Below, one piece after another: positions 34,926 through 45,231 of a DNA stretch of 64,000 bases (the first letter of the stretch is position 1; each line of letters opens with the position of its first letter). The DNA lies in contig JABELC010000001.1 in assembly GCA_028455995.1 (NCBI GenBank), positions 3,088,501-3,152,500 on the forward strand, in the 5' to 3' direction. A model generated the notes under the pieces. The model was given only the letters and a program-made list of their open reading frames with translations. It was not told where the DNA came from and made no database searches. The translations under genes and the position numbers were made by a program. Origin of the DNA: Scleromitrula shiraiana (Eukaryota; Ascomycota; Leotiomycetes; Helotiales; Sclerotiniaceae).

Positions 34926-35633
34926 TCTTTGGATCAAATTTCACGAATATCATTCACTTAACCATCAATATTTCCGGATCAGTTCTCTTAAAGATTAGCA
35001 TCATTGGAAGAGTGCTATCATTCAAATTCCTCTACGTCAAATATTGTACTTTCCGCACTTTTCACTGTCATGAAAAATTGAGACGAAAATAATGAAGACG
35101 GCAATATATACACATAGCAATGGCTAGTTGCTTCTTAGTATGCCAGCCCGATGGTAATAACATATTTATATGATCAATAACACTACCTGAATCATTCGCC
35201 TTTACTTCTCAGAACAAGACAACGTAGCATCTGTTTTTCCACATAAATCTCGTATTGCCTGCAGTGCCACACAGTCTTTGTTTTTATTTGCGAAGGAGGA
35301 GCGATCAAATTGAGTCACAAATTACTTGATCGGGATAGTTATGATTTGAAAGGAGGGAGATACAAACATTTCTCACTGTAAAACTTCTAAATTTCATGAG
35401 GTGATAAGGATATCTTACACCTAGCACAATTCAATTCAATCCTTCTTGGATGGATTCAAAGATGATAATCCTTAGGAAATAGATATGCATATGATGAAGG
35501 CTTAAGCCCAAATAATGTATCGATCTAAAAGAAATCTATAGCATATGATAGGATATCCCAGATAACCAATATATTCTTATGCGCAGATAATCGAATAGCA
35601 TGGCAAAGCAAAGACCACAAACGCCGAAATACG
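34926..35633. other. Intergenic spacer between convergent genes
   Basis: AT-rich 3' flanks of the MoaE homologue (+) and the Ser/Thr-rich secreted protein gene (-). I see no further gene. Confidence 0.6.
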
Positions 35634-36903
35634 TCATAAATTCCCCCAAGGTTCAAATAGTTTGCACGACAGTGTGATGCTAAGATATGTTAGCAAATTG
35701 TTATGTAAACTACTAGATTTGGAATTTACCGAAGTAGTAAGAGTGGTGATTCTTGTGATTGTTGTTGTTTTCCTGATAGTGGTGATGCTGGTCGTAGTCC
35801 TAATTCAACAAGTTATACCATGTTCAGAATCAAATTGGAGATATAATGTGCTTACGGTTCAGCCGTAGAATCTGATGCAGAAGTTGACGCCAGCCTTAGA
35901 TACCTCGTCACAGTGCTGCCTGGACTTGTAATGTAAGTAGTTGGCGTTATTTCCTCCTCGAAAGAAGATGCAGCCAGCTGTATAAATTCAGCATTTGAGT
36001 TTTTGGTTGTGGAAGTTATTGTTGAGGTAGATGTAACATTGGTGGGAGACAAAGTCGAATACGTTATTTGAGTCGATAGCGTAAATGTTCCGGGCGTAAT
36101 CGTTAGACTTGAGTTTGTTCCCAGAACCAACACCGCTGGCTATTTTGTGGTTAGCAACATTTTTATAATTCAGTGCTCAGCACACATACAGATGAAATAG
36201 CAGTAGAAATTGAAATATCGTTCGTGTAGTAAACTGGTATATATTCAGTATGTATGACCCAAATTTCACTGACATCTGAGCAGGTCTGCTCGTCATCTAG
36301 ATTCGATCCACATATCCGAGCCTGTATCCCTGACGGATCATTGGCTGCAATCGATTGCCATGGAACGGCATAATATGTTGTAATACTTTGGACATATGTA
36401 GTCGTATCAGGAGGGTCTTCATCGCGTTTGTGGGGACCTGGAGTTATACTGGCAGATATCGTTGTGGTTGCCAAAGAATAACTAGATTGTGAAGAGAAAG
36501 TGATAATCTCATCACATCTAGTGACCGTATGCCTCTTGAAGTACTCGGAAAGAACCGTAAAGCATTCTGTAGTAACAGCAGTCTTTTTTGAAGGTGAACA
36601 GGATGTTGTATTTGCTCCAGGCAAATTACATATTTCATATACAGGGACTATAGATGTGACTGTCATCCCTTGTGAGGTAATGTTGGGTTTAATGATTTGG
36701 TCTGTGGGCCATGGAAATGTTGAGTTTATCGAAATTGAATTTGTTGATAGAGTTTCCGTAGCGACCGGTTTGTAACTTTCACGATTGGTACTTCTTGTTA
36801 AAACGACGAAAGAATTGTGAACATCACTGAGATCTTTGGGGGCTTTCAATGCGCTGATCGATAGAATGCACAGCATCCAGACAGATAGAAGAAGAGACAA
36901 CAT
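35634..36903 (-). CDS. Secreted Ser/Thr-rich protein, function unknown
   Basis: Preferred model: exons 36903-36190, 36139-35856, 35799-35634, about 387 residues. The start MLSLLLSVWMLCILSISALK is a clear signal peptide; the same frame is open upstream to 37143, but an N-terminus from there would bury the signal. The mature part has a handful of cysteines (CNLPG, TTSCSP, CFTVL, TRCDE, RICGS, QTCSD) and a possible processing site KRDEDP at about 183. From 238 on it is Ser/Thr-rich, suited to O-glycosylation. Exon 3 is less certain: the donor GTAAGC and acceptor TTAG fit, and the Thr-rich bias continues (SITTIRKTTTITR), but ending at the TAA at 35852 is possible. No GPI signal is obvious. Family unrecognised; an extracellular or cell-wall role is inference. 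Confidence 0.65.
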
Positions 36904-37539
36904 AGCTGTCGTTAATATGTGTAATGAAACAAACAGGGAAACGAATAAAACCGACAGTCCAGGTCCGTAAGTGACAAAAGGCCAAAATAAGAAGGCAGGA
37001 GAGAATGAAATCGTCAACGATTTGTATACTACTACAGAAATCACGACGCGCACACGTACATGCGGCTGGTATTTGAATATGTGAAGAAGATCATCTTGCC
37101 TTACCAATGTCATAGCCGTGGAATGTGAATGAAACTCCGTCAAATCATGTTCCTGATTTCGCGCCTATCATTCTCGTCACTGGACTAGATTTGAGGCGAA
37201 GTCGACACTAGAAGTTATCGAGATTTTCCTTTTGAAAAATTTGAATGCCTATCATGATATGTTCAGCATTGAAAGGAAGGATGGGGTTGAGATTCTTAAG
37301 ATGCGGTTAGTGAACTGGTGGTGTTGTTGAGTGTTATTGTGGGGTTAGCGAAAGAAAAGTCATATGGGATTGAACACGGTGAGCACTGTACTCCAACTGA
37401 GTGGGTAATATTCCTCATCATCGCATAACACCAAGCAATAGGTAACAGCAATAGGAACAGCGACAGCGAATATAAATAAGATATATACAATCTTCCCAAA
37501 GGTTATCAGAAGTCAAAATATACTTGGTAAAATTCAATC
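36904..37539. other. Divergent promoter region
   Basis: Upstream regions of the secreted-protein gene (-) and the 2OG oxygenase gene (+). No gene is supported. A 67-codon frame at 37296-37499 has a hydrophobic stretch but no other sign of coding. Confidence 0.55.
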
Positions 37540-38442
37540 ATGCCTCCCAAAAAGATTCCTAAAACCAGCACCGCCACACCCACTTCACCCCCACCAAATT
37601 GGCCTGCATTCAAACCCCTCATTCCCTCTACATCTCTCACCCTTGAAACAATCGTTCCCTCACAAATCATCACCATTCCCAATTTCTGGACGTCTACATT
37701 GTGTAAAAACTATGTCTCGTTCTTAAAAACGCTGCCCTTGACAACGACGCCTGGCAAGCCAAAAAAGGGTGATGCTTTGAGAGTTAATGATAGATTCCAA
37801 GTTAATGATTGGAATTTCGCTGAACGTCTATGGAGAGAAACGGGGTTGAAGGAGCTGATTCGGGGAGAAATCGAAAAGGAATATGAAGAGGAAGGGGAAA
37901 AGATGACCGAAGAGGAAAGGAGAGAGTTATGGTATGTTTTGAGGTTCGTGATTGAGTCTTATACTGATGGCCATATCATAGGGGAGGCGATGTCATAGGA
38001 TTAAATCCTTCGATACGTATTTACAGATACTCGAAAGGCCAATTCTTCGATTGTCATTGTGAGTTATTTTTTACGGCTATGCAATGCATGCTTCATTCTG
38101 ACCTGAGAACCAGATGATGAATCAAATGTCATAACTCTTCCGACTGAGCCTGCTTCTACTCAAGCAAAGACAACTTGGACATTACTACTTTACCTCACAT
38201 CTCCAGCCACAGGTTGTCAAGGAGGAGAAACTGTTTTCTATCCTGAAGATCTACCTAATAAGAAGTCACCCATTGACAAAGAAGTAGTGATAGGTCTTGA
38301 AACTGGTATGGCACTGCTGCATAAGCACGGGAATGATTGCATGTTGCATGAGGGTAGAGAGGTTATAGATGGCGAGAAATGGGTTATTAGAACAGATCTT
38401 TGTGTGAAGAGGGCTATGCCTAGAATTGGCAATTCAATCTGA
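37540..38442 (+). CDS. 2-oxoglutarate/Fe(II)-dependent dioxygenase
   Basis: Three exons, 37540-37931, 37982-38058, 38114-38442, about 265 residues; introns of 50 and 55 nt. After a basic, Pro/Thr-rich N-terminus (to about 35) the protein has the prolyl-4-hydroxylase-like double-stranded helix. It shows RIYRYSKGQFFDCHYDES with the metal ligands His156 and Asp158, then LLLYLTS, GGETVFYPED, a distal His235 in MLHEG, and Arg249 in VIRTD, which would bind 2-oxoglutarate. All catalytic residues are visible, so it is probably active. The substrate is unknown; protein prolyl or lysyl residues and small molecules are both possible. No secretion signal, so cytosolic or nuclear. Confidence 0.88.
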
Positions 38443-38860
38443 TGCAATCAAAACATACTCAATTGCTTATAAAGTATCAATTATTGATAGACAAGTGTAC
38501 ATTTCTGTGATCTATAAATTATGTAAGTAACATTTCTTCAGTAAATGCAAGAATTCGATAGTTCTATGTTTTAGGTATTATGTAAGCAATTCTAGATTAT
38601 TTTGTTCGCCAACTTCTGAATTGTGACACAACGGCTGGCCAAGCAAGTTCACGACCTGATACCGGTAATTGCTTCGCAATCCATCCCATGCCAGCAGTAA
38701 GACGAGAAGTGGCGCAAAAGCCATTACCAGATCAATTCACTATTGCTATTCAAGAATGCTCTCAACTAATGTACAGTACATCAATTAACAAATATCATCT
38801 ACCTTTGATACTTCTAGGAATTAAACGGCCATTCTAATCGATTACTTCTTCGCTATCGAT
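38443..38860. other. Intergenic spacer / SDR promoter
   Basis: About 420 bp between two same-strand genes. AT-rich with no further feature that I can support. Confidence 0.55.
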
Positions 38861-39943
38861 ATGAACTCTTTTCTGTCTCGAGGCCTCCTCCGCACTATCA
38901 AGTCTGCTGCAATCCCACGGCGAACGCTTATGACGCTCTCCTCGTTTTCACTCGAAGGAAAAACATGTGTAGTGACTGGCGCAGGGCGAGGAATTGGGAA
39001 AGAATGCCTAACCGCATTTGCGCTCAGTGGTGCCAAAGGAGCTTGCGTTGACCTATCGATTCCGGCTGGTGAGAAATCCATCGACAATATCATCTCACAG
39101 GTTCAAGCCGTGAACCCTTCCTATAAACCCGATCTCCGCCCGTACGCTTGCGATGTGGTCTCGGAGAAACAAGTACAGGATACATGGGCAAATATTATAA
39201 AGGATTTTGGGCATGTGGATGTTTTGGTAACTGCAGCAGGAATTGTCGAAAACTTTGAGGGGGAGAAATACCCTTTTGATAAATGGAAGAGAATGGTGGA
39301 TATTAATTTGAATGGGAGTTTTCTCTTTGCAAGGGAGGCTGGTAAGTATTGGATCGAAACCAAGGCGAAAGGCAGCCTGATCTTGATCTCGAGCATGAGT
39401 TCTATGATCTGTGTTCGTCCACAAAAGCAAGCGGCATATAATGCTGTAGGTATATCCGCATACCATTGATAATCCAGCGTCGCCAATATTGTGATATTTC
39501 CGTCTTCAAACATACGGAGTGTTATTTCAGCTAATTTTATAAGTCGAAAGGAGCAGTTTCGATGCTTGGGAAGAGCCTGGCAACGGAGGTAAGCATGTTC
39601 GTTTCTTTCACGGCCGGTGCTCGAAAACTTACATACTTTTCAGTGGGGTCCGTATGGGATCAGAGTCAATAATCTATGCCCTGGATACATGAAAACAGAT
39701 CTCATTATCGATCTCTTGGCTAAGGAAGGTAATCATATTGAGAAAAACTGGACCAGAGATATACCAATGGGTAGACTTGGCCATCCGAGTGAGTTGCAGG
39801 GAACCATCGTCTACATGGCGAGCGATGCCTCAAGTTATTTGAATGGCTGTGATCTCGTAAGTACTATTGGAGATAATTGAAGTCTTCAAGGCCTTCGTGA
39901 CTAATCTTGACAGGTTGTCGATGGTGGATATTGTTGTTATTGA
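38861..39943 (+). CDS. Short-chain dehydrogenase/reductase, probably mitochondrial
   Basis: Four exons: 38861-39445, 39544-39588, 39644-39856, 39914-39943, about 290 residues. Classical SDR motifs are complete: TGAGRGIG at 39-46 binds the cofactor, TAAGI stands for NNAG, ISSMSS supplies the catalytic Ser, and Tyr193-Asn-Ala-Ser-Lys197 is built across the first junction. Then come GIRVNNLCPGYMKT and a C-terminal VVDGG. The first 27 residues are Arg/Ser-rich without acids (MNSFLSRGLLRTIKSAAIPR), like a mitochondrial targeting sequence. The family includes sorbitol, D-arabinitol and mannitol 2-dehydrogenases; a polyol or sugar alcohol is a likely substrate by resemblance only. The first acceptor (ATAAG) is weak but keeps frame and restores the catalytic lysine. 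Confidence 0.88.
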
Positions 39944-41063
39944 AACCTTAGTGGGTGATGTACATTTCACAGGAATACCACAATGCAAGCCCAATATTCA
40001 TATACTCTAAGATTCAATCAATACTCTCGCAGCTGTATGTTGTCATGTTCTAGAATGTAGACCGAGTCTATGCCCTCTTCCGAATAGCTCCTTTACCCCT
40101 CTACTCGACCCGCCTTCAGTATTGAACACCAAAATACACGACAATTTCTTTTTCTCATTCCAGCCCCGCTTATAGCTTTCTTTTTCGACTTTATTAGTTG
40201 CTTCGACTCGTATATATCTAATCCTTTGTTAATCTATGCTGCAACTGTTCGTTAGTAAAATTGATACCCAATGCGGATACAAATGGTGTATTCGCTGGTA
40301 AGATTAGAGCACGAGGATGCGCAATATTAGACGGGCTTTCTCATTTCATCCGGGAAGTTATCTGAATTTCTCTGGGGTTTCAAATTTGGACAAAGGAAGA
40401 GTGTTTCAAGATGAGGGTTGAGCTTATACTTACTGTGATAAAGCTCAGTATTCGGTATGGATTTAGGAAAGTAAGCATTTGTATCCGAGAATCTAGATCA
40501 ATCATATTGCATGAGAGCGCCTTGCATCAAAAATAGCCGCAGTCAGGTATGCGCATCATACGAATGTTTGTGTTGTATCAACTTAAGGGATGACGCTTAC
40601 ATATTTACAAGATGTGGTTCCCTGATGCAAGAAGCAGTCGGTCGAAAGTCTTGAGTTTGGGAGTGAAAGCAAAATTTACTGGCAAGTAGCCAATTCATCT
40701 GTCGTTGGCCCCGAATGCCAGATAACCGAGGGGTGGTATTACAGCCCCCGAAACGAGATTTGATACAAACCTCCTTCTTATTTTTTTCTTCCGCTTGAAT
40801 CCTAAACTGTTTCAGCAAAAGTGAATATAATTCTAACAAGAAGCAGGAAGTCTCGGCTGGTCATCAACATCCGGAGCTCATCCGTCCATACCCCTCACCC
40901 CTCTCTCACCTATTGCCGTCGGCGTATCCGACTCGGTGAAAGGCGACTATGCAGCCTGACAAATCTATATGACCATTTCTTCTACCGAGATCAAGTTTTC
41001 TTCTTCGGCTACTACGTCAGATGATAATCAGGCTTCTATGATGTCTAATGCGACGAGTCCGGG
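39944..41063. other. Gene-free spacer at the edge of a relic island
   Basis: Nothing coding can be supported. A 67-codon frame at 40821-41024 (+) precedes the possible C-terminal fragment described next and might be a decayed part of the same gene. Confidence 0.5.
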
Positions 41064-41222
41064 GAAGTTTTCAGAGATGTTGCATTGACAGCTACTGGGA
41101 GGGCGTTTGCAGTAGTAAACGATGCGGATGGGCAAATCATCGAGAGTTGGCAGGTGGGTGATGATTTAGTGAGTTGGACCAGTATGGAGAATGTTGATAT
41201 CGGGGATGCTTGGGGAGCCTAG
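41064..41222 (+). pseudogene. Possible C-terminal fragment of a decayed gene
   Basis: A frame beginning at 41064 reads GEVFRDVALTATGRAF, continues through FAVVNDADGQIIESWQ and ends with DIGDAWGA and a stop at 41222. The composition is protein-like, with several Trp, and vaguely recalls the last blades of fungal lectin-like beta-propellers. Upstream frames are broken by stops (TAA at about 41049), and no splice path to a credible start was found. It may be a relic; the family assignment is a guess. Confidence 0.3.
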
Positions 41223-41642
41223 GGGTGAGGTACCCAGAGACTTAAATTGGGAACAATAAGTTCATGTTGTAGAATAAACGCGGGGTCTTTTGCATATTAA
41301 GATTTAGAGTTATATGATAAATTTAGATTTGTTAATCCATCAGTTAGATTATTATCATTTCGAAGCATTAATTACGACCTTTCTCATGCTGACATGTAGT
41401 AAGTGTTAATTATGTAACTCTATGTCTAATCCAAAATAGTTTCTACACCATTACTGGTATACCAAACTTATCTGATGGGTTCATTTTATTTTCCATAATT
41501 CATATTAAAATATGAATCTATACTGAATTTGACTATCTAAATCAAGAACAAGCTTGGCATTACCAATCGATTCTGCCAAGCATAACATCCCTAAATAACC
41601 GAACGATTTGGCTTGGCTCAACAACCAAGTACGTATATGACC
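41223..41642. other. AT-rich spacer within the relic island
   Basis: About 420 bp of AT-rich sequence between the possible C-terminal fragment and the permease relic. I see nothing in it. Confidence 0.5.
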
Positions 41643-41889
41643 TCAGTATGTATCTCCAACATCAACCACTGGTCCGGTATATGTTTTGTTAGCTCGCAAG
41701 ACATAGTACATGCAATCCACTCATAATTGCAACAAATCCCATAACCACACAGCTATAATTCATAGTTGTTGGTGTGACGGGTGTTTCGGGAGGCCAAAAA
41801 GTAAGGAAAAAGACGATGAGCAGGTAAATGCATGCAAAAGCATTTATCAACGTGCCGAAAGGTTCTCGACTTTTGATGAAATGTTATGG
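41643..41889 (-). pseudogene. 3' relic of an amino-acid/choline (GABA-type) permease
   Basis: On the minus strand a frame reads FIKSREPFGTLINAFACIYL, then a hydrophobic span, FWPPETPVTPTTMNYS, and another span ending in SGLH. This is the typical C-terminal region of fungal APC-family GABA/choline permeases. After SGLH one extra base shifts the frame. The next frame reads YYVLRANKTYTGPVVDV, the usual family ending, and stops at 41643. Everything upstream (about ten spans) is missing; a TAA stands just before the fragment. It cannot encode a transporter. It abuts the PTH11-like fragment without a gap. Confidence 0.8.
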
Positions 41890-41896
41890 GGACTAA

Positions 41897-42394
41897 TTAT
41901 CGCACAAACAGGACAATCGACAGCTTAACCATAACAATGATTGCAATGGACAACAGATTGGCAGTATAAAGACTCTGGTGGCTTGATGGCTTGCTTAGCT
42001 CGATAACAACCTATTATTACGAATTGGACTATGAAGTCTTGGCGTTACCTTTTCAGCGGTATCTTGCTTTGAGATACTCAATGTGTTCCAATGTTTCCCG
42101 AGCCCATTTCCAGATGCTACTAGGACAGTACCTGTCTGTGCTGCGTACAAGATCTGATAGAGAGATGGGTTAGCTAATGAAAAATGGTCAAGATTCCAAG
42201 GTATCAATACTAACCAGAGCTGGAATAATGGTATAATCATCAGACTTCAGAGATCCAATGACTGCATGTTTACTGACGAGACGGCTCGTTACGCTGATAG
42301 TACCAGCTATGAAGCAAAATATGGCAATAATGGAAACGACAGCATGTGAATCACTGTCTGTAATATGCTCCTGAGATTGTACAGATGATGACAT
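41897..42394 (-). pseudogene. 5' fragment of a PTH11-like (rhodopsin-domain) receptor gene
   Basis: Three exons with good sites remain, 42394-42215, 42153-42049 and 41974-41897, and encode about 120 residues before a stop. Visible: an N-terminal tail, span 1 (VVSIIAIFCFIAG), SRLVSKHAVIG-SLKSDDYTIIPAL (the conserved DDY/DDW motif), a span around AAQTGTVLV, GNGLGKHW, and TANLLSIAIIVMVKLSIVLFVR. The last is span 3 with the family's K-LS-L-F-R pattern. Then the frame meets TAA and turns into permease sequence. A full receptor needs seven spans, so only about three remain. Family members are cell-surface receptors with diverse or unknown ligands; this copy is broken. Confidence 0.75.
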
Positions 42395-42771
42395 GATATT
42401 CTCGTTGGCGTTGGATGCTAGGTATTTATTTCTTGAGACTTTGATATCTTCCGGTTAAGTCGAAGTAACTATCTATGTTGAGAATAGTGTGAAATCCGGT
42501 GAAGGAATTAATCTCCAATTATCTTGTAGGTGGATGGTATATATCTTCACAATTAGAAACCACGGTCACTTAGTACCAGTACCTTTCATGCCATCATAGG
42601 AGCACGTATGTAGCGATAGATTGAGGTTGAGATGGAATTAAAAATGAGAGAATTCAGTGCATGGAATTCTGAAATAGACCCCCGAATTAGATATTGAGTG
42701 ATGGTAGACTACTTTACATATAACGCATGCATTTGGCCAGCTTTAAACCGCAGAGTAGAGTAAATATCCAA

Positions 42772-43170
42772 TTATATCGAACTAAAGGGGTGCCCGTTAT
42801 ATTGTTTCATGTCAAGGCGGTAGTTGACATAAGTCAGTAATTGTCTATCGAAACCATTCTTCACGCCTCTCACTGGCATCGACTCCCCTACGTCTCTCAA
42901 CTCCATTGGCTTTTTTCCTGCCTTCCCAGGTAGACTACCAGACAGAAAATCTGGTTCAAGGGCTTTACCTCTGTGATTAATTTAACATAAGTTATAGACC
43001 CCTCATCACCACGTTTAACGTTCATTGACTTAACGAAGTCTAGTGAGCCGAGGGAAGCCCCACCAAAAATTGGCTCAGACGCAATGATCTCGCTGTCAGC
43101 TGCCTTCTTTTGGTACCAGAACTCAGTTGATGATGCTTCGTGGGTTGGGAAATTCTACTTGCTTCAGTAG
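42772..43170 (-). pseudogene. Possible decayed or unrecognised gene fragment
   Basis: On the minus strand two successive open stretches look coding. The first has EFWYQKKAADSEIIA and FGGASLGSLDFVKSMN. After about 43000 it would need either a ~30-nt intron or a frameshift to reach the second (GKALEPDFLSGSLPGKAGKK, later LTYVNYRLDMKQ), which ends at a stop at 42772. No start codon, family or normal splice joins were found. The composition argues for coding origin; chance open frames cannot be excluded. Confidence 0.25.
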
Positions 43171-44157
43171 TTCGAGATCCAAACGGTAGAGACGCAGCAG
43201 TAGCAACCATTCTCGCTAGAAAAAAAGTGCGCAGATGAAATATGATGCTTGTTCTTAAGATTTGAATTCTTTTAGTGATTTTCTGTATCACATGCCTTGG
43301 TAACCACCTACGAATTCTTCTGAGGCGCAACGAAAACTTTATAGCATAAAATGGTATCCATCTCAATGTTTGTTAACTACGGAGAGCGAAATCTTGATTC
43401 GGAATACTCAGCAAACCTGTTGATATGCATAGTGTCAATCACTTACAACACCTACAACATACAGCATTATCTCGTATTGGCATACAAATATGAGGGTTAT
43501 CGTATATCAATGATCTAGTTCACATGCACTATATTTGATGTAACACCGCGACTCTTCATTTCCACCCAAAAGAGAAGGTAGATTGGTGTAGTCCAATGTA
43601 ACTTACACGAAGCATTCGCTTACCAGATAGATGATTCGTAGATATCAAAGGATTTGAGGTATGAAGTCGTAGTGTTTCCTTGATAACCGCATCTATTAGT
43701 GGTAGAGCATCAAGTGTAAGTGATTTGAGAGTTGGATCATATGATAAGATGTTTAATGCACTGAGAACAAGCTAGGCACTAGTCGCTAGCCGTATGTACA
43801 AATGGCAGTTCTAGATAATGTATATTAACTTTCGATCGTTCGATATACGATAGGTATTCTGATAGATAGCGATTATTTGATAACGATTACCCATTCCCCG
43901 GCTCGCCCAGACGGACCATTCACACTCATTAGAGATTACGCATGGGGGATGCTATGAACCGAGGATTCGGAAAACCATCGGCAAATGTGGGGTTATGCAG
44001 TAAAACTTTTCGACGCCAAACTTCTTTGTGCCCCACCTCATAACGACCACAACCCAGCTACACCAATAGGAAAAGAAACAGTGACACTGCGACTGAGTCT
44101 TTCTTTGTTTTACAGGAATATATTTTTTAACAAGAGGTCCTCTCTCATCCAATGACC
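43171..44157. other. Gene-free spacer upstream of the tRNA
   Basis: No supported gene. Some ATG-led frames on the minus strand at 43300-43370 lead nowhere in a consistent frame. Confidence 0.5.
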
Positions 44158-44258
44158 GTTCGGCTGGCGCAATGGTAGCGCGCAAGACTTCTATGTTTCT
44201 TCCATCCAACAGGATGAAGCACATCTTGAGGCTGTGGGTTCGAATCCCACGTCGAATG
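44158..44258 (+). tRNA. tRNA-Arg(UCU): tRNA-Arg (anticodon TCT) with a 29-nt intron
   Basis: A full cloverleaf can be drawn. The acceptor GTTCGGC pairs with GTCGAAT (two G-U pairs), with discriminator G at 44258. The D stem GCGC (44167-44170) pairs with 44178-44181. The anticodon stem CAAGA (44183-44187) pairs with TCTTG (44224-44228), and the T stem GTGGG pairs with CCCAC around loop TTCGAAT. The loop reads C-T-TCT-A, so the anticodon is TCT for AGA codons. An intron of 29 nt (44194-44222) sits at the canonical place, one base after the anticodon. The A and B boxes for RNA polymerase III are internal (TGGCGCAATGG, GGTTCGAATCC). Confidence 0.95.
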
Positions 44259-45231
44259 CTTTCCTTTTGCGAATGAAATCTTTTGCTGCTGAAGCATCTG
44301 CTCGCTGTATTCTTTTAGTCTCAGCTGCAACCCTTGATACCCCGATCCTTTTGTTTGTAACGTAGTGTGAGTATAGAACGGGTCGCCAATTTTACCTTGC
44401 GTCATCCAGCCTTACATACAGTATCCGGGTCAATGGAATTTAGGACTTATTAGTTTGAGCATGTGCATATGTTGTGCATACGATTCACGGCATTGGCTTC
44501 CAAATGTGTAATTGAGAGCGTCTTGACACGGTATCTGCATCACGGCAATCAAGTTTTCCAACATTCAGGTGCAAGCCATAGATTGCTTTGTCACTGACGC
44601 CAGTTATTCCACAATGGAGGTCTCAAATAATATTTTTCTTGGTTGTGTAATGTTGCGCAAGATTGTCAAAGCAGTGCATATCTTATAGAGATCATTGCCA
44701 AATATCGCTCGTATCAAACTTCATTAAAAAAGCCATTAGCCAAGAAAGCTCTTAACGGAGACTGCCGCATACACGAGCAGCCCATTAAAATGGAAACTCG
44801 TTTTGTTTTTCGTTATGCGTCGTTCCACCCGGGTAAATTTGAAGAAAATATGGCGACCCATGCAATAAGGGTGATTATTGGCTTTCGGTTTGATGATCGG
44901 ATACTTCTTCATGCATCTTGCGCCGGAAGCTCCCGTCGGTTAGGAAGGTCGGGACAACACCGCTGCAGATTCACAGCAAAGAGAGCAGTGCATCAGTGGG
45001 TGCTGTGAGCTCCAAGCTGTTGAGCATATATACACTAAAAGTGTGTTCTCAAGATGTGTTTTATGAAACTCTACTTTTTTAGTCCTGTCCTATATCAACC
45101 TTTTTGTGGATTTTCGAAATTTCAACGGATCCTCTCTTAAACTTTCTCGTTGCACGCAGATCCAACATAGGTATGCATGGTAAAAAAAACTGACGAAAAA
45201 GTTAAACAAGCTAATATGAGGTTTCCAGACC
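44259..45231. other. Gene-free spacer
   Basis: Between the tRNA and the next protein gene. A 121-codon frame at 44643-45008 has no motif and no clear ATG context. A T-run expected for polymerase III termination appears soon after the tRNA (CTTTCCTTTTG at about 44260). No gene supported. Confidence 0.5.

Noticed and set aside
36904..37143. N-terminal extension of the secreted protein to 37143
   Set aside because: It would place 80 odd residues ahead of a textbook signal peptide; the internal ATG at 36903 is the simpler start.
44643..45008. 121-codon frame between the tRNA and the 277-residue protein gene
   Set aside because: No start context, no motif, no splice connection to the downstream gene.
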